Shown here one piece after another: positions 40,401 through 48,760 of a DNA stretch of 64,000 nt. The first letter of the stretch is position 1, and each line of letters begins with the position of its first letter. The stretch comes from Piscinibacter sp. (GTDB lineage: Bacteria > Pseudomonadota > Gammaproteobacteria > Burkholderiales > Burkholderiaceae_C). Both the position numbers and the translations under genes were made by a program. The notes beneath the pieces are model-generated. The model ran no database searches. It was not told where the DNA came from and saw nothing but the letters and a program-made list of their open reading frames with translations. Location: contig JADJJI010000011.1 in the NCBI GenBank assembly GCA_016706565.1, positions 310,001 to 374,000 on the forward strand. Direction: 5' to 3'.

Positions 40401-43348
40401 CCGTCTCGATCCGCGACTACGCGGGCAACGAGATCAACCGCGTCTACTCCGACCGCTACGGCACCTACAACGCGCTGGTGCCCTCGAGCTTCGCGTTCAA
40501 CGTGCCGATGCCTTCGGGCGTGGCGCCGAACATGGTCAACGTGTGCCTGAACTCGCCGACCATGAAGGACCCGGTGACCGGCGGCACGGTGATCGACCCG
40601 CACTTCAATCCTCAGTACACGCAGTTCTGCTACACCTTCCAGTACCTGCCGGGCAAGACGACCTACCTGGACACGCCGGTGCTGCCGATCGCGGCCTTTG
40701 CCGGCCCCTCGCAGTACGCGCTGGACACCGAGCAGCCCGACGGCACGCCAGGCATCAAGATGGTGACCGGCCAGTTCAACGCCAACGACGTCGGCCCGTG
40801 GGTGCCTGCGGCCGGCGGCACGGTGCGCATCGTGTCGATGGGCCTGACCCAGGTGCACAACCCGGCCTACGACCAGAACGACCTGGGCACGCCCGGCACG
40901 AACGCGGCGCCCAAGACGATCGAGCGCAATTACGGCTTCGGCGCCAGCGCTGGCCAGGTGATCATCGGCGGCACCACCATCGCCGCGGCCAACGTGAGCT
41001 GGGCCGACGACGTCATCACCGTCAACGTGCCCAGCGGCGTGAGTGGCACGGTCGAGGTCGTCCACGCGAACGGCCGCAAGTCGGTGCGCGGCGCCACGCT
41101 GCACGCCGGCACCGTGAACATGGCGGCCGGCCGCGTGCGCCCGGTCACCGTCGGCCAGGGCGGCGGCTACGACTTCGCCACCATCCAGGCGGCGATCGAT
41201 GCACCGGGCACCGTCGACGGTGATCTCATCACCGTCGCGCCCGGCCTCTACGAGGAAGCGCCGATCGTCTGGAAGCGCGTCCGCGTGCAGGGTTACGGTG
41301 CGCCGGCAACGATCATCAATGCCTCGATGGGTGCCGAACCGGTGCGGCTGGCCGCATGGCGCGGCAAGGTCTGCGACCTGGTGCTGAACCAGGGCATGTC
41401 GGCCGCCCTGCTGCCTGGGCAGGCGGTGCCGGCCAACATGACCGCCTGCCTCACCGGCGACACGGTGGACAACGCGCCGCCGCTGTTTGCCACCGAGGAG
41501 TCTTCCGGCTTCTTCATCCTGCAGCGGCCGCTGGCGGGCAACGCCGCGAGCCTGGCCAACGGGCCGTTCATCCCGGCCTCGGCCAACAACAACCTGCGCC
41601 CGGTGCGCGCGCTGCAGATCGACGGCTTCACCGTGTCGGGTGCCGACACCGGCGGCGGCATCGTCGCCAACGGCAATGCGATCCAGCTGCAGATCTCGAA
41701 CAACCGGATCATCGGCAACCAGGGCCTCTACAACGGCGGCATCCGCATCGGCCACGCCGAGCTGAACCAGGCCGATCTGCCGGTGAATGCGAACAACCTG
41801 CTGGTCAACATCCACCACAACGAGATCCTGAAGAACGGCAACACCGCCGGTGAAGTGGTCGGCGGTGGCGGCGGCATCTCGATCTACACCGGGGCACGCG
41901 GCTACCGCGTCGCGCACAACTACGTGGCCGGCAACTTCTCCACCGGCGACGGCGGCGGCATGGCGCACTTCGGCCAGAGCAGTAGCTACACCGCCAACGG
42001 CAACGCCGCGGTGCGGGCGCGGATGGTCGATCAGGACAACCGCTCGGTGCTGCTGAACGCGGTCACGTACGCCAGCACGGTCTCGGACAACCAGTTCCGC
42101 TTCAACCAGTCGTTCAACCAGGCGAAGTCGGTGCAGGGCGGTGGCCTGGCCATCGTCGGCATCGTCGACCCGGCGGGCACCGGCATTGCGCTGGGCACCG
42201 GCAACGTCACCGTCATCAACAACGTCTTCCAGGGCAACCTGGCCGGCGCGGGCGACGGCGGCGGCATCGCGATGGTCGGCGTCAACGGTTCGGGCGACGT
42301 GAACAACGGCCTGCGGCTGCTGTGGAACCGCGTCGACATCCTGAACAACGTGATCGTCAACAACGGCGCGGGCGTGGCCGGGGGCGGCATCTCGATGCAG
42401 GACGCGGCGAACGTCAACATCGTGAACAACACGATCGCGATGAACGACAGCTACGCGACGGCTGCACGTGCCTTCCAGGGCGGCACGAGCCCGACGCAGG
42501 CGTCCAACTGCGCGCTCGGACTGGGCGAACCGGGCTGCCTGGTCATCTCGCAATCGGTCGTGCAGAACGGCGCCGGCATCGTCGGCTACGGCCACTCCGG
42601 CGGCCTGCTCGCGCGGCTGGGCGCCTTCTCTGCGCTGAACCAGGCGCTGGCCGGCAAGGCACGCTGGTTCTCCGATGGCCAGGTCATCAACAGCGTCGTG
42701 CTGGGCAACCGCAGCTTCAACTGGCGCATCGACTACTCGATCGACCAGACCACCTGCTCGTACAACACCGCCAACGGCAACCCCTGCTTCGGGCTGAGCG
42801 CGCAGGCGCCGCAGACGCGCAGCGGCAACGACGTGGCGGTGCTGTTCGCGCCGGCCGCCACGCCCGACCCGACGCTGACGACCTCCTACTCGGTCTTCTC
42901 GGCGATCAACGCGGGCGATGGCACGGCGGGCGGCGGCGGCAACGCGCAGGGCGACATCACGCTGCCCGGCGTCGACTTCCGCAGCGCCTACGAGATCGGC
43001 AGCAACGGCGGGCTGCGGCAGCTGATCGCGGCGCTCGAGCAATCGGTGGTGCGTGGCGCGCCGGTCCTGGAGGTGCAGGAGCCCACGGTGGTGACCACCG
43101 CGGCGGCGTTCGACGAGGGCGGCAACTTCATCGATGTGCGCTTCGGCCCGCTGACGCGCGGTGCGACGGTGACGGGCAACTGGGTCGACTTCGGCACCTA
43201 CAACCCGACGTCCGCCGCGGTCGCGCCCGGGGGCCACTTCTCGCTGGGCCAGAGCCTCGTGATCCTGGCCTGGCCGAAGCTTGCCAACGACCTCAACGGC
43301 GCGCCGCGCAGCAACGGCAACTTCGCACGCGGTGCGCTGGCCCAGTAA
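37496..43348 (+). CDS. Giant secreted beta-helix protein, first gene of oxidase operon
   Basis: About 1950 aa. Sec signal peptide (IARLMLGLTCLGLASAQA then VEIRV). The N-terminal ~1100 residues hold repeated Ig/SdrD-B-like modules (for example GKVFYDKEGTGFPYDAAGAA with TDDEGNYQFAEV at ~490-555, and GITGVVHYAS near 660). An IPT/TIG-like domain (YGFGASAGQVIIGG) lies at ~1145-1215, then a pectin-lyase-type parallel beta-helix from ~1220 (YDFATIQAAI; later NNRIIGNQG, INNVFQGNLA, LNNVIVNNGAG, VNNTIAMNDS). No pectinase active site is evident, so a surface scaffold or polymer-binding role is likelier. An upstream GTG at 37460 with AAAGGAG is an alternative start. Confidence 0.85.
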   Translation: MESPTVRALWNHAGAGIARLMLGLTCLGLASAQAVEIRVRGTDGVAVTAYRYTIEEDATYQVVPDVTGLNGDPTLSLGFHRSHTRVVQVGHSDGAGVVNFPATDPSKRYYVSVLPDNASFGTTATGYTMNGMPIRAAASGGFPDVVVPVNPLPFKTSQISVFVFEDNAPINGTADAPGVQESPLCGWEVQLFEAGGTYGASGGRMSTDTFGNPLGTEYALNADGSPRYNPDGSLMYSKLGANQLWTDRNGVVRIKNLSPAKYTIFSIAPPVMPSVQRCNFADANGNATNVPIWIATEAQRTRVEQVVWDNGFEIAPSIHGQDQSKWHQTTTIEGTWGVDAWVKSGEPSFFKEFGPPGHHVWHGFVRRFKDTSVTGLNGPASVSGKVVSTHMSRPPGIRFYSGAPVAACWIGLNEVAAGVGLGRTLYANSCDDQAGREGMFTISGLKAGQRYQLAVWDEPLDNVIASYEFVMPADGSNLNLNDVPVFSWFSNLQGKVFYDKEGTGFPYDAAGAAKPGIPGSVVNIRFRDGSIYNSTVTDDEGNYQFAEVFPFFNWLVAETDFTRFKATGATIIADDGGAVVDPPANLADLWPANTLTPQFQPENGDQRWRIFGGKNPDGSPVAPSSANLLQNFQGFLGQTNVIHWGKSEYNPADANDHGGITGVVHYASTRAENDPKFATPENNEPGVPNVEIRLYRLNNQNKVVAPNGAVVEPSAANLSHAVQLATSDSFDNAMPADCVDPNPYTDRAGNSFATGTNRSRCYDGMRIWNQVRDGVFDGGFGFVDYCPAGLAADGSCNADPARANSVEPVPLPPGRYMLEGVAPYGYEHQKEEDKNVDFGDLLVPGTLANPAECLGSRDEALDDNGQPYFNGTTPNLVPASLTLFEGVEIPARFRDSYAADNTTVLARRPYCNKKLVVLAPGMNPFADFHMFTKTPVAGHIVGMILDDLANEFDPYAPSFGEKYAPPFMPVSIRDYAGNEINRVYSDRYGTYNALVPSSFAFNVPMPSGVAPNMVNVCLNSPTMKDPVTGGTVIDPHFNPQYTQFCYTFQYLPGKTTYLDTPVLPIAAFAGPSQYALDTEQPDGTPGIKMVTGQFNANDVGPWVPAAGGTVRIVSMGLTQVHNPAYDQNDLGTPGTNAAPKTIERNYGFGASAGQVIIGGTTIAAANVSWADDVITVNVPSGVSGTVEVVHANGRKSVRGATLHAGTVNMAAGRVRPVTVGQGGGYDFATIQAAIDAPGTVDGDLITVAPGLYEEAPIVWKRVRVQGYGAPATIINASMGAEPVRLAAWRGKVCDLVLNQGMSAALLPGQAVPANMTACLTGDTVDNAPPLFATEESSGFFILQRPLAGNAASLANGPFIPASANNNLRPVRALQIDGFTVSGADTGGGIVANGNAIQLQISNNRIIGNQGLYNGGIRIGHAELNQADLPVNANNLLVNIHHNEILKNGNTAGEVVGGGGGISIYTGARGYRVAHNYVAGNFSTGDGGGMAHFGQSSSYTANGNAAVRARMVDQDNRSVLLNAVTYASTVSDNQFRFNQSFNQAKSVQGGGLAIVGIVDPAGTGIALGTGNVTVINNVFQGNLAGAGDGGGIAMVGVNGSGDVNNGLRLLWNRVDILNNVIVNNGAGVAGGGISMQDAANVNIVNNTIAMNDSYATAARAFQGGTSPTQASNCALGLGEPGCLVISQSVVQNGAGIVGYGHSGGLLARLGAFSALNQALAGKARWFSDGQVINSVVLGNRSFNWRIDYSIDQTTCSYNTANGNPCFGLSAQAPQTRSGNDVAVLFAPAATPDPTLTTSYSVFSAINAGDGTAGGGGNAQGDITLPGVDFRSAYEIGSNGGLRQLIAALEQSVVRGAPVLEVQEPTVVTTAAAFDEGGNFIDVRFGPLTRGATVTGNWVDFGTYNPTSAAVAPGGHFSLGQSLVILAWPKLANDLNGAPRSNGNFARGALAQ

Positions 43349-43369
43349 CCCGCAGGGAGTGCAACCATC

Positions 43370-44584
43370 ATGAAGCTCAGCAAGTCCTTCGCAGCCCTGC
43401 TCGGTACGCTGGCGCTGCCGACAGCGATGGCCGGCGTGTACCCGCAATGCCCCAGCGACGTCACTGCGCTGGGCACCGACAGCGTCGATCCGGCGACCGG
43501 CCTGACCCTGCGCACCTACACACCGCCGGGCGGCAACCGCAAGGTCTGCCTGCACGTGGTCGCCGGCGACGGCTGGCAGGTGCTCGGCGACGGCCGCCAG
43601 GCCTACGGCTTCGGCTTCGCCGCAGCGCAGGGCGTCGACGAGCAGGTGATGATCAACGGCACCGCCGCGGCCAAGTTCCCGGCGCCGACCATCACCTTCA
43701 TGGAGGGCGACGAGGTCTGGCTCTCGCTGACCAACGTCGGCATGATCCACCGGCCCGACCTGTTCGACCAGCACTCGGTGCACTGGCACGGCTATCCGCA
43801 GGCATCGGCGATCTTCGACGGCGTGCCGCAGGCCTCGGCCACCGTGCAGATGGGATCGACCTTCACCTACTACTACAAGGTCAACGATCCCGGCACCTTC
43901 ATGTGGCACTGCCACGTGGAGGCCACCGAGCACATGGAGATGGGCATGCTGGGCATGCTCAACGTGCTGCCACGGCAGAACGGCAGCGCGCGCACCAACG
44001 ACGGCAAGACCTTCACGCGCTTCGCCTACAACGACGGCGACGGCTCGACCGGCTACGACCGCGAATTCTCGCTGCAGATGGGCGCCGTGGATTCCAACTT
44101 CCACGAGCTCCACGAACTGGTGCAGCCGCTGCCCTTCCTCGAGCTGAAGGGCGACTTCACGCAGCTCAACGGCCGCGGCTACCCGATGACGACGCTGGAG
44201 AACCAGGCCGACATGCCGGTAGGGCCCGACGCGCCGGCGCTGTCGCAGCAACTGCACTCGGTGCTGCGCGCGACGGCCGGCGACCGCGTGCTGCTGCGCC
44301 TGACCAACCTGAGCGTGGACGCCTACTACACCCTCACCGCGATGGGGCTGCCGATGCGCATCGTCGGCCGCGGCGCCTACATCGCGCGTGGCCCGGCGGG
44401 CGACAGCTGGGCGCACAACACCGCCTCGGTGACGCTGGGCGGCGGCGACGGCGTCGACCTGCTGATCGACACGCGCGGCGTGGCGCCGGGCACCTACTAC
44501 CTGTACACGACCAACCTGAACTTTCTGAGCAACGGGGCCAACGAGGACCGGGGCGGTCTGATGACCACCTTCGTGCTGCAGTGA
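43370..44584 (+). CDS. Secreted two-domain multicopper oxidase with type 1 copper site
   Basis: 404 aa, signal peptide ending TAMA near 21. The first cupredoxin domain carries HSVHWHG (H135, H138, H140) and WHCHVEATEHMEMGM (H180, C181, H182, H188, M193). This gives a type 1 copper site (H135, C181, H188, M193 by spacing like nitrite reductase) plus four of the eight histidines of a trinuclear site (H138, H140, H180, H182). The second domain (~265-404) has no copper motif. The missing four histidines are found in the next gene product. AGGGAG precedes the ATG. Predicted extracellular oxidase; substrate unknown. Confidence 0.88.
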   Translation: MKLSKSFAALLGTLALPTAMAGVYPQCPSDVTALGTDSVDPATGLTLRTYTPPGGNRKVCLHVVAGDGWQVLGDGRQAYGFGFAAAQGVDEQVMINGTAAAKFPAPTITFMEGDEVWLSLTNVGMIHRPDLFDQHSVHWHGYPQASAIFDGVPQASATVQMGSTFTYYYKVNDPGTFMWHCHVEATEHMEMGMLGMLNVLPRQNGSARTNDGKTFTRFAYNDGDGSTGYDREFSLQMGAVDSNFHELHELVQPLPFLELKGDFTQLNGRGYPMTTLENQADMPVGPDAPALSQQLHSVLRATAGDRVLLRLTNLSVDAYYTLTAMGLPMRIVGRGAYIARGPAGDSWAHNTASVTLGGGDGVDLLIDTRGVAPGTYYLYTTNLNFLSNGANEDRGGLMTTFVLQ

Positions 44585-44610
44585 GCCGAGCCACCGGGAG
44601 GACCACCACC

Positions 44611-46008
44611 ATGAGCCCGAACCAGATCCTTCACCGCGCCGGGCGCTGGCTGCTGGCCGCCGCGCTGGCGATGGCCGGCGTGCAGGCGCAGGCCGCCATC
44701 GTCGGCGCCAGCGGCACGCTTTCGGCGGGCACGCGCAGCTTCGACATGTTCGCCGGCGAGGGCTATCCGAGCATGGCCGACGGCGTGCAGGTCTACTCCT
44801 GGGGCTATGGCGCGAGCACGGCCTCGGGCGGGTCCGGGCTGATGCAAATCAGCGGCCCGACGCTGCTGGTGAATCAGGGCGAGACGGTGAGCATCAGCTT
44901 CACCAACAACCTGCCGACGCGCAGCTCGATGCTGTTCCCCGGCCAGGTCGGCGTGACGGCCAGCGGCGGCTCGGCGGGCGTGCTGGCCCAGGAGGCCGCG
45001 CCCGGCCAGACGGTGACCTACACCTTCATCGCGGGCCAGCCGGGAACCTACCTGTACCAGAGCGGCTCGCAGCCGGGCCTGCAGGTCGAGATGGGCATGG
45101 TCGGTGCACTGATCGTCTACCCGAGCGGCAACCCGGCCGGCTCGAAGTGGGCCTACAACCACATCGGCACGGCCTACGACCGCGAGACGCTGTTCGTCGT
45201 CGGCGACATCGATTCCGACATCCACGCGGCGATCGACGAGCAGGTCCGGGCGTTCAAGGCCCTGCCGGGCTACAGCGCGACGTCGGAAGGCCTCTTCACG
45301 GCCGACCTGTCCAAGCGCTTCCCGAAGTACTGGACGCTCAACGGCCGCACCTCGCCCGACGTGTTCGCGAAGAACTTCTCCGCCGAACTGCCGCACCAGC
45401 CCTACAACACGCTGCCGCGGCTGCACCCGGGGGAAAAGATGCTGCTGCGCATGATTGGCGCCGGCACCGACCTGCACCCGATGCACCACCACGGCAACAA
45501 CTCGTGGGCCATCGCTCGAGACGGCCGCATGCTCGGCAGCACGCCGGCGGCCGGCCCGAACCTGGCCTTCTCCGACTACACCATCAAGGTCGTGCCCGGC
45601 CAGACGCTGGACGCACTGTGGAGCTGGACCGGCGCCGGCCTGGGCTGGGACGTCTACGGCAAGCTGTGCAACCCGGCGCAGGCCAACCCGGCGGCGGCCG
45701 ACTACTGCACGCACACCGCGCAGCAGCGCCACCAGCTCGCCAGCGACATCGGCAAGCCGATCCCGGTGAAGCTGCCTTCGGAGTTCGAGCTGGCCTATGG
45801 CGAGTTCTACAGCGGCAGCCCCTACCTCGGGGACTTCGGCATCCGCCCGGTCGGGGCCGGCGCGGCCAACACCTCGGGCGGCTATTTCCACATGTTCCAC
45901 TCGCACAACGAGCGCGAAGTGGTCAATGGCGGCATCTTCCCCGGCGGCATGATGACCATGTTGGTGATCGAGCCCCACGGCGTGACGATCGACGTCGGTC
46001 AGCCTTGA
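44611..46008 (+). CDS. Secreted two-domain cupredoxin protein, second half of trinuclear site
   Basis: 465 aa with signal peptide (LLAAALAMAGVQAQA). The first cupredoxin domain has lost its ligands (SSMLFPGQ where HWHG would be, YLYQSGSQPGLQVEMGM where HCH would be). The second keeps DLHPMHHHGNN (H289, H292, H294) and YFHMFHSHNE (H430, H432), where Ser replaces the type 1 cysteine. It thus complements the preceding protein. The long reading frame upstream of 44611 is a shadow of the giant gene; the GGGAGG ribosome site at 44597-44602 supports this ATG. Confidence 0.86.
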   Translation: MSPNQILHRAGRWLLAAALAMAGVQAQAAIVGASGTLSAGTRSFDMFAGEGYPSMADGVQVYSWGYGASTASGGSGLMQISGPTLLVNQGETVSISFTNNLPTRSSMLFPGQVGVTASGGSAGVLAQEAAPGQTVTYTFIAGQPGTYLYQSGSQPGLQVEMGMVGALIVYPSGNPAGSKWAYNHIGTAYDRETLFVVGDIDSDIHAAIDEQVRAFKALPGYSATSEGLFTADLSKRFPKYWTLNGRTSPDVFAKNFSAELPHQPYNTLPRLHPGEKMLLRMIGAGTDLHPMHHHGNNSWAIARDGRMLGSTPAAGPNLAFSDYTIKVVPGQTLDALWSWTGAGLGWDVYGKLCNPAQANPAAADYCTHTAQQRHQLASDIGKPIPVKLPSEFELAYGEFYSGSPYLGDFGIRPVGAGAANTSGGYFHMFHSHNEREVVNGGIFPGGMMTMLVIEPHGVTIDVGQP

Positions 46009-46027
46009 GCGGCAGCAGGGAGCGATC

Positions 46028-48130
46028 ATGAACAGCGCATGCAAAACTGGCGGCCACACCATGGTGTTGCTGCAAACGGCGGCGGCGGCGCTGCTGGCGA
46101 TCGCCTCGGGCCAGGCGATGGCGGCTTCGGTCACGCTGTGTGCCGAACCGTACACCGTGGACCTGCCCGGCGCGCCCGGCGTGCCGATGTGGGGCTATCG
46201 GCAGGTGAGCGACGCGGGCCTGTGCAGCACCACCAGCGCGCTGCGCAGCGCGGCCGATGCTCCCGTGCTCACGGTGCCTTCGGGCGACACCACGCTGGCG
46301 ATCACGCTGGTCAACCGGCTGACCGTGCCGACCTCGGTGGTGCTGTCGGCGCAGGCCCTGGCCAGCGATGGCGGCGCGCCGGTCACGGCGGTCGACCTGG
46401 TCGGGCCTTCGTGCGATCCGGCCACCGGCACGGTGGCCGAACGGCTGGCCTGCCGCGTGCGTTCGTTCACCGGCGAAACCGATCCGGGGGCGAGCCGCAC
46501 CTACACGTTCACCAACCTGCGCCCGGGCAGCTTCCTGTACCAGAGCGGCACGCACCCGCAGGTGCAGGTGCAGATGGGCCTGGCCGGCCTGGCGCGCGTC
46601 ACCGGCAGCGGCGATGCGGGCTTCGACCGCGACGCGCCGGTGCTGCTCAGCGAGGTCGATGCCGACATGCACGGCCGCATTGCCGCGACGCTGGGCAGCG
46701 CCGACCCGACCACCTGGAAGGCGGGCGGCAACAGCACGCTGAACTACGCGCCGCGCTTCTTCCTGATCAACGGCCGCGTGTTCACCGGCATCGACGGCAG
46801 CGGTGCGGCCGCCACCGACCTGCCGGTGGCCACGGCCAACGGCTCGCGCATCGGCCTGCGCATCGCCAACGCCGGCCTGCAGTCGCGCACGCTGATGCTG
46901 ACCAACGGCACCTGGAAGCTGCTCGGCGAAGACGGCTACCCGTATGCCGCGCCGCGCGAGCAGGCGACGGTCCTGGTTCCCGCCGGCAAGACCACCGATG
47001 CGCAGATCATCGCCAACGTTCCGGCCACCGGCGTGAACCGCAGCGTGGCGCTGTTCGACCGCCGCGGCGGGACCGACAATGCCGATGGCTCGGCCCTCGG
47101 CGGCCAGGTGGCGCGCGTCGCGCAGTCCGCACCGGTCGGGCCTTCGATCGAGCCGATCGGGTCGCAGGTGGTCAACGAAGGCACGAGCGTCGCGCTGCAG
47201 GTGCAGGGCAGCAACATCACCGGAGGCTACACGCTGAGCAGCACGGCCCCGGGCATGACGATCTCGCCGACCGGGCTGATCGCCTGGGCCGCGCCGCTGG
47301 GCACGAGCGTACCCACGGCCTACGACGCGACGGTCAGCGGCAGTGACGGCAGCACGACGGTGGCGCAGACCTTCAACGTGCGCGTGAACCACACCCCGAG
47401 CATCGCGGCGACCGGCCCGGTCGCGGTGGCGCACGGCAGCGTGACGATTGCCGCGCCCGGCGTGCTGGCAGGTGCCACCGATCCGGACGGCGATGCACTG
47501 AGCAGCGTGCAGACCCTGGCGGCGAGCGCCGGCACGCTCTCGCTGAACGCCAACGGCTCCTACACGTGGACGGGCCCGCAGCCTGCCACGGGCACGGCAC
47601 CGGTGACCTTCAGCGTCGCCTCGCGCGATCCGTTCGGCCTGCAGTCGGCGCCGGCGACGGTGACGCTGAACGTGGCGGCCAACGTGGCGCCGGTGGCGGC
47701 GGTCGACGCCTACACGATCACGCTGGCTCGGGGAGGCTTCCTGAACCTGCCGCTGGCCATCGGCAACGCGACGCAGATCGCCGCGATGACGAGGCCGATC
47801 GATCCGACCTTGACCGGCAATGACGTCGACCCCGATGGCGGCAGCATCGTTCCGGCCAGCATGGCCGTCCAGGCGGGGAGCGTCCGGCGCATCAACCCGA
47901 CCACGGGCGCCACGATCGCCTTGCCCACCGGTGGCATCCTGGCAGGTGGGCAGCGTGAAGCCACGGTGACGATCGTTGGCGGCAACTTCCGCTTCACGCC
48001 GCGCATTCCGAACACGAACACCGCAGCGCTGCAGGTTCCCGTCGCCGGCACCTACGAATTCATCTACACCGTGCGCGACGAGCAGACGGCAGTCTCCAAC
48101 GCCGTGGCGGTGCGGGTGACGGTCAACTGA
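46028..48130 (+). CDS. Secreted cupredoxin-like protein with Ig-like tail
   Basis: 700 aa, signal peptide near 13-33 (VLLQTAAAALLAIASGQAMA). Residues ~34-375 are two cupredoxin folds resembling those in the previous two genes (YTFTNLRPGSFLYQSGTHPQ, then QVQMGLAGLARV) but without the copper histidine/cysteine sets. From ~380 on there are three Ig- or cadherin-like repeats (for example LAGATDPDGDALSSVQTLAA and TGNDVDPDGGSIVPASMAVQ). It may supply the middle cupredoxin pair of a six-domain assembly and a surface-binding tail (inference). AGGGAG precedes the ATG. Confidence 0.8.
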   Translation: MNSACKTGGHTMVLLQTAAAALLAIASGQAMAASVTLCAEPYTVDLPGAPGVPMWGYRQVSDAGLCSTTSALRSAADAPVLTVPSGDTTLAITLVNRLTVPTSVVLSAQALASDGGAPVTAVDLVGPSCDPATGTVAERLACRVRSFTGETDPGASRTYTFTNLRPGSFLYQSGTHPQVQVQMGLAGLARVTGSGDAGFDRDAPVLLSEVDADMHGRIAATLGSADPTTWKAGGNSTLNYAPRFFLINGRVFTGIDGSGAAATDLPVATANGSRIGLRIANAGLQSRTLMLTNGTWKLLGEDGYPYAAPREQATVLVPAGKTTDAQIIANVPATGVNRSVALFDRRGGTDNADGSALGGQVARVAQSAPVGPSIEPIGSQVVNEGTSVALQVQGSNITGGYTLSSTAPGMTISPTGLIAWAAPLGTSVPTAYDATVSGSDGSTTVAQTFNVRVNHTPSIAATGPVAVAHGSVTIAAPGVLAGATDPDGDALSSVQTLAASAGTLSLNANGSYTWTGPQPATGTAPVTFSVASRDPFGLQSAPATVTLNVAANVAPVAAVDAYTITLARGGFLNLPLAIGNATQIAAMTRPIDPTLTGNDVDPDGGSIVPASMAVQAGSVRRINPTTGATIALPTGGILAGGQREATVTIVGGNFRFTPRIPNTNTAALQVPVAGTYEFIYTVRDEQTAVSNAVAVRVTVN

Positions 48131-48149
48131 TCTCTCGCTTCTCCACGCG

Positions 48150-48176
48150 AAACGGGGCCTCGGCCCCGTTTCTTAA
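48150..48176 (+). terminator. Probable terminator after the third cupredoxin gene
   Basis: AAACGGGGC (48150-48158), loop CTCG, GCCCCGTTT (48163-48171), then CTTAA. The stem is strong but the U-run is short (TTTCTT), so termination may be partial and the downstream genes may be read at lower level. Confidence 0.65.
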
Positions 48177-48268
48177 TGGTGGCTAAGCGGGTGTGCCCCA
48201 GTGACACGCAGCCATGGGGTCGCGGCGCGGCAGGGGCGGTGCCACCATCGTCTTCAAGGAGAGCCGCC

Positions 48269-48760
48269 ATGGTCGACACCCTATCCAGGGCCCCGAGGTA
48301 CCGCAGGTTCGCAGTGATCGCCACGTTCGCTGCGCTGATGCCATGCCTGCCGGTGTGCGCGGCCGGCGACGCGGCACCCGGCCCGGCCGCGCCTGCCGCG
48401 AGTGCCGCTGCTGCGCAGCGCATCGAGGACTTCGGCGTCGAGCTCGTCGGCGTCCGCCTGTCGGGTGCCGATTTCCTGATCGACCTGCGCTACCGCGTGA
48501 AGGACGTCGCCAAGGCGCAGGCGCTGCTCGAACGAAAGATCCAGCCGGTGCTCGTCAACGAGGCCACCGGCGACCGCTTCTACGTACCGCAGGTTCCGAA
48601 GGTGGGCTCCTTGCGCCAGTCGGCGACGGCCAAGCAGCCGGCGCAACTGGACAAGGTCTATTTCATGCTGTTTGCCAACCCGGACCGCAAGCTCCGGGCC
48701 GGCGAGAAGGTGACGCTCCATGCAGGCGATTCGATGGTCAAGGGACTCGTGGTCCGGTAG
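48269..48760 (+). CDS. Exported protein of unknown function
   Basis: 163 aa. Signal peptide (FAVIATFAALMPCLPVCAAG). I do not recognise the family. The mature part is a small beta-rich domain with EDFGVELVGVRLSGADFLID, DLRYRVKD, QPVLVNEATGDRFYVPQVPK and VYFMLFANPDRKLRAGEKVT. ATG 48269 follows AAGGAGA by six bases; the frame is open upstream without a ribosome site. It overlaps the protease gene by 41 bases, so the two are probably coexpressed. A periplasmic accessory or copper-handling role is possible, but there is no Cys/His/Met motif in the mature part. Confidence 0.75.
   Translation: MVDTLSRAPRYRRFAVIATFAALMPCLPVCAAGDAAPGPAAPAASAAAAQRIEDFGVELVGVRLSGADFLIDLRYRVKDVAKAQALLERKIQPVLVNEATGDRFYVPQVPKVGSLRQSATAKQPAQLDKVYFMLFANPDRKLRAGEKVTLHAGDSMVKGLVVR

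Noticed and set aside
37496-43348. Giant protein as pectate lyase or autotransporter
   Set aside because: A beta-helix is present but there is no lyase catalytic motif and no C-terminal outer-membrane barrel; the C-terminus is not a typical barrel strand set.
37502-44416. 2304-aa open frame on the minus strand opposite the giant gene
   Set aside because: Same codon-bias shadow; Arg/His/Val-rich with no domain. The plus strand has a signal peptide, recognised domains and ribosome sites.
42322-44610. Long plus-strand frame running into the second cupredoxin gene
   Set aside because: Its first 760 residues are a frame shadow of the giant and first oxidase genes. The real start is ATG 44611 with a ribosome site and signal peptide.
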